Shown one piece after another: positions 62,601 through 64,000 of a stretch of 64,000 bases of DNA (the first letter of the stretch is position 1; each line of letters begins with the position of its first letter). Source of the stretch: Acanthosepion lycidas. Lineage: Eukaryota > Mollusca > Cephalopoda > Sepiida > Sepiidae. The translations under genes were made by a program, and so were the position numbers. Under the pieces are notes generated by a model, which ran no database searches, was not told the DNA's origin, and saw only the letters and a program-made list of their open reading frames with translations. The stretch is from NCBI GenBank assembly GCA_963932145.1, contig OZ010611.1:57979292-58043291 (forward strand). Reading direction: 5' to 3'.

Positions 62601-64000
62601 GAAATTATTTTTCATTCTAATTCATAGAAATGGAGTAGCGTGCAGTGGTGTCGTCTCATACAACTGTGAGGTATTAGAAAAATTTGTGGGCACAAAATGG
62701 GTGATCAGTGTCTTATTCTCTTCTGTTTGTGCCTTGTCTTTAGCTTTTTCTTCCATATTTAACATTATGTAGAGGCAAGGCGCCCCTCTAAATCTGGATT
62801 GAAATTATTTTTCATTCTAATTCATAGAAATGGAGTAGCGTGCAATGGTGTCGTCTCATACAACTGTGAGTTAGTAGAAAAATTTGTGGGCACAAAATGT
62901 TTGATCAGAGTCTTATTCTCTTTTGTTTGTGCCTTGTCTTTACCTTTTTCTTCTATATTTAGTATTATGTAGAGGCAAGTCGCCCCTCTAAATCTGGATT
63001 GAAATTATTTTTCATTCTAATTCATAGAAATGGAGTAACGTGCAATGGTGTCGTCTCATACAACTGTGAGTTAGTAGAAAAATTTGTGGGCCCAAAATGG
63101 GTGATCAGTGTCTTATTCTCTTCTGTTTGTGCCTTGTCTTTAGCTTTTTCTTCTATATTTAACATTATGTAGAGGCAAGGCCCCCCTCTAAATCTGGATT
63201 GAAATTATTTTTCATTCTAATTCATAGAAATGGAGTAACGTGCAATAGTGACGTCTCATACAATTGTGAGTTAGTAGAAAAATTTGTGGGCACAAAATGG
63301 TTGATCAGTGCCTTATTCTCTTCTGTTTGTGCCTTGTCTTTAGCTTTTTCTTCTATATTTATCATTATGTAGATGGAAGGCCAACCTCTAAATCTGGATT
63401 GAAATTATTTTTCATTCTAATTCATAGAAATGGAGTAGCGTGCAATGGTGTCGTCTCATACAACTGTGAGTTAGTAGAAAGAATTTGTGGGCACAAAATG
63501 GGTGATCAGTGATTATTCTCTTCTGTTTGGGCCTTGTCTCTAGCTTTTTCTTCTATTTTTAACATTATGTAGAGGCAAGGCCACCGTCTGAATCTGAATT
63601 GAAATTATTTTTCATTCTAATTCATAGAAATGGAGTAGCGTGCAATGGTGTCGTCTCATTCAACTGTGAGTAATAGAAAAATTTGAGGGCAAAAATGGGT
63701 GATCAGTGTCTTATTCTCTTCTGTTTGTGCCTTGTCTTTAGCTTTTTCTTCTATATTTAACATTATGTAGAGGCAAGGCGCCCCTCTAAATCTGGATTGA
63801 AATTATTTTTCATTCTAATTCATAGAAATGGAGTAGCGTGCAATGGTGTCGTCTCATACCACTGTGAGTTAGTAGAAAAATTTGTGGGCACAAAATGGGT
63901 GATCAGTGTCTTATTCTCTTCTGTTAGTGCCTTGTCTTTAACCTTTTCTTCTATATTTAACATTATGTAGATGCAAGGCCACCCTCTAAATCTAGATAGA
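62601..64000 (+). repeat. Family B monomers at the right edge
   Basis: About seven monomers with private changes, such as atttagtattatg, tttatcattatg, tagatggaagg and gtgagtaatag, plus single copies of the atagtgacg and gaaagaattt haplotypes. The last monomer resembles the tgttagtgcc, taaccttttc and tagatgcaagg variant at about 59.53-59.6 kb. The array runs off the window end with no sign of a boundary. Confidence 0.85.

Larger units (their letters stand above)
1..64000 (+). repeat. Uninterrupted ~200 bp satellite DNA array, two subfamilies
   Basis: Every part of the window aligns to one monomer of 200-201 bp repeated head to tail about 320 times, always in the same orientation. Landmarks recur once per monomer in fixed order: TGATCAGTG, a pyrimidine-rich tract ending in gtctttag, ttctatatttaac, a C-run followed by tctaaatct, gaaattatttttcattc, catagaaatggagtagcg, gtcgtctcatac, gtgagttag, and the A-tract before tttgtgggcac. 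I found no inversion, no transposon insertion and no unique spacer. Arrays of this kind are typical of eukaryotic centromeric or pericentromeric heterochromatin; that location is inferred, not shown. Near-identical copies mean copy number depends on assembly quality. Confidence 0.98.
21970..64000 (+). repeat. Family B satellite block (modal 200 bp monomer)
   Basis: About 210 monomers share ggcaagg, aatctggattg, acaactgtgag, ttagtagaaaaattt and aacattatgtag. Higher-order periods of 800, 1,000, 1,400, 2,200 and 5,000 bp are exact multiples of 200, so the modal monomer is exactly 200 bp. Sub-variants include gtgggcacaaattgg, aaatgtttgatca, gtgacta, gtgaatta, ctgtgggcac and tctttacc. No gene lies in this stretch. 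Confidence 0.95.

Noticed and set aside
1-64000. CRISPR array
   Set aside because: Repeats are about 200 bp and contiguous with no unique spacers, and no cas genes are present.
1-64000. TATA-box-like tatatttaa and promoter in every monomer
   Set aside because: The string is present in nearly all monomers, but an AT-rich repeat gives such strings by chance and no start site evidence is available from sequence alone.
1-64000. Telomeric repeat, tRNA or rRNA genes
   Set aside because: gagttaggag resembles a telomere hexamer by chance but is not tandem. No tRNA cloverleaf or rRNA signature stands out from the monomer sequence.

Overview
The whole 64 kb window is one uninterrupted head-to-tail satellite DNA array. 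I see no protein gene, RNA gene, transposable element, CRISPR array or unique sequence. About 320 monomers of roughly 200 bp lie in the same orientation from the first base to the last. The monomer is about 37% GC (74 of 200 bases counted in one B monomer). It has a T- and pyrimidine-rich half on the + strand and a purine-rich half. This layout points to a eukaryotic centromeric, pericentromeric or other heterochromatic satellite. I do not recognise the family and cannot name the organism; CpG-decay variants suggest a genome with cytosine methylation, which would fit plants or many animals.

Two subfamilies occupy two blocks. Family A (1 to about 21,755) has a modal monomer of 201 bp and carries ggctagg, aatcttggttg and acaacagtgagttaggag. 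Family B (about 21,970 to 64,000) has a modal monomer of exactly 200 bp and carries ggcaagg, aatctggattg and acaactgtgagttagtag. They meet in a mosaic monomer at about 21,755-21,970, where B-, A- and B-type diagnostic bases alternate.

Higher-order repeats sit on top of the monomers, and each zone has its own period. Family A has a 7-mer tandem pair (1,405 bp; 1,411-4,220), an 8-mer pair (1,607 bp; about 6,965-10,180) and an 18-mer pair (3,615 bp; about 10,170-17,400). Family B has a 25-mer pair (about 5,000 bp; 22,545-32,543) with nested 800/1,000 bp units, a 7-mer pair (1,400 bp; 36,555-39,354), three copies of a module spaced about 1 kb apart (43.1-45.8 kb), an 11-mer pair (2,200 bp; 48,350-52,750), a 12-mer pair (2,398 bp; 52,985-57,780), and an 800/1,000 bp zone near the right end. 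Between these zones monomers are more diverged or shuffled. This is the pattern expected from repeated local unequal exchange or segmental duplication.

All open frames of 64-124 codons are by-products of the repeat. Many + strand ones begin at TTG or GTG, they recur in the same monomer phase, and they end inside the next monomer or two. The more informative signals are the junction between families, the side-by-side HOR periods, haplotypes with linked mutations (including a length-neutral pair of indels), CpG decay, and a splice-site-like pair about 78 nt apart in most monomers.
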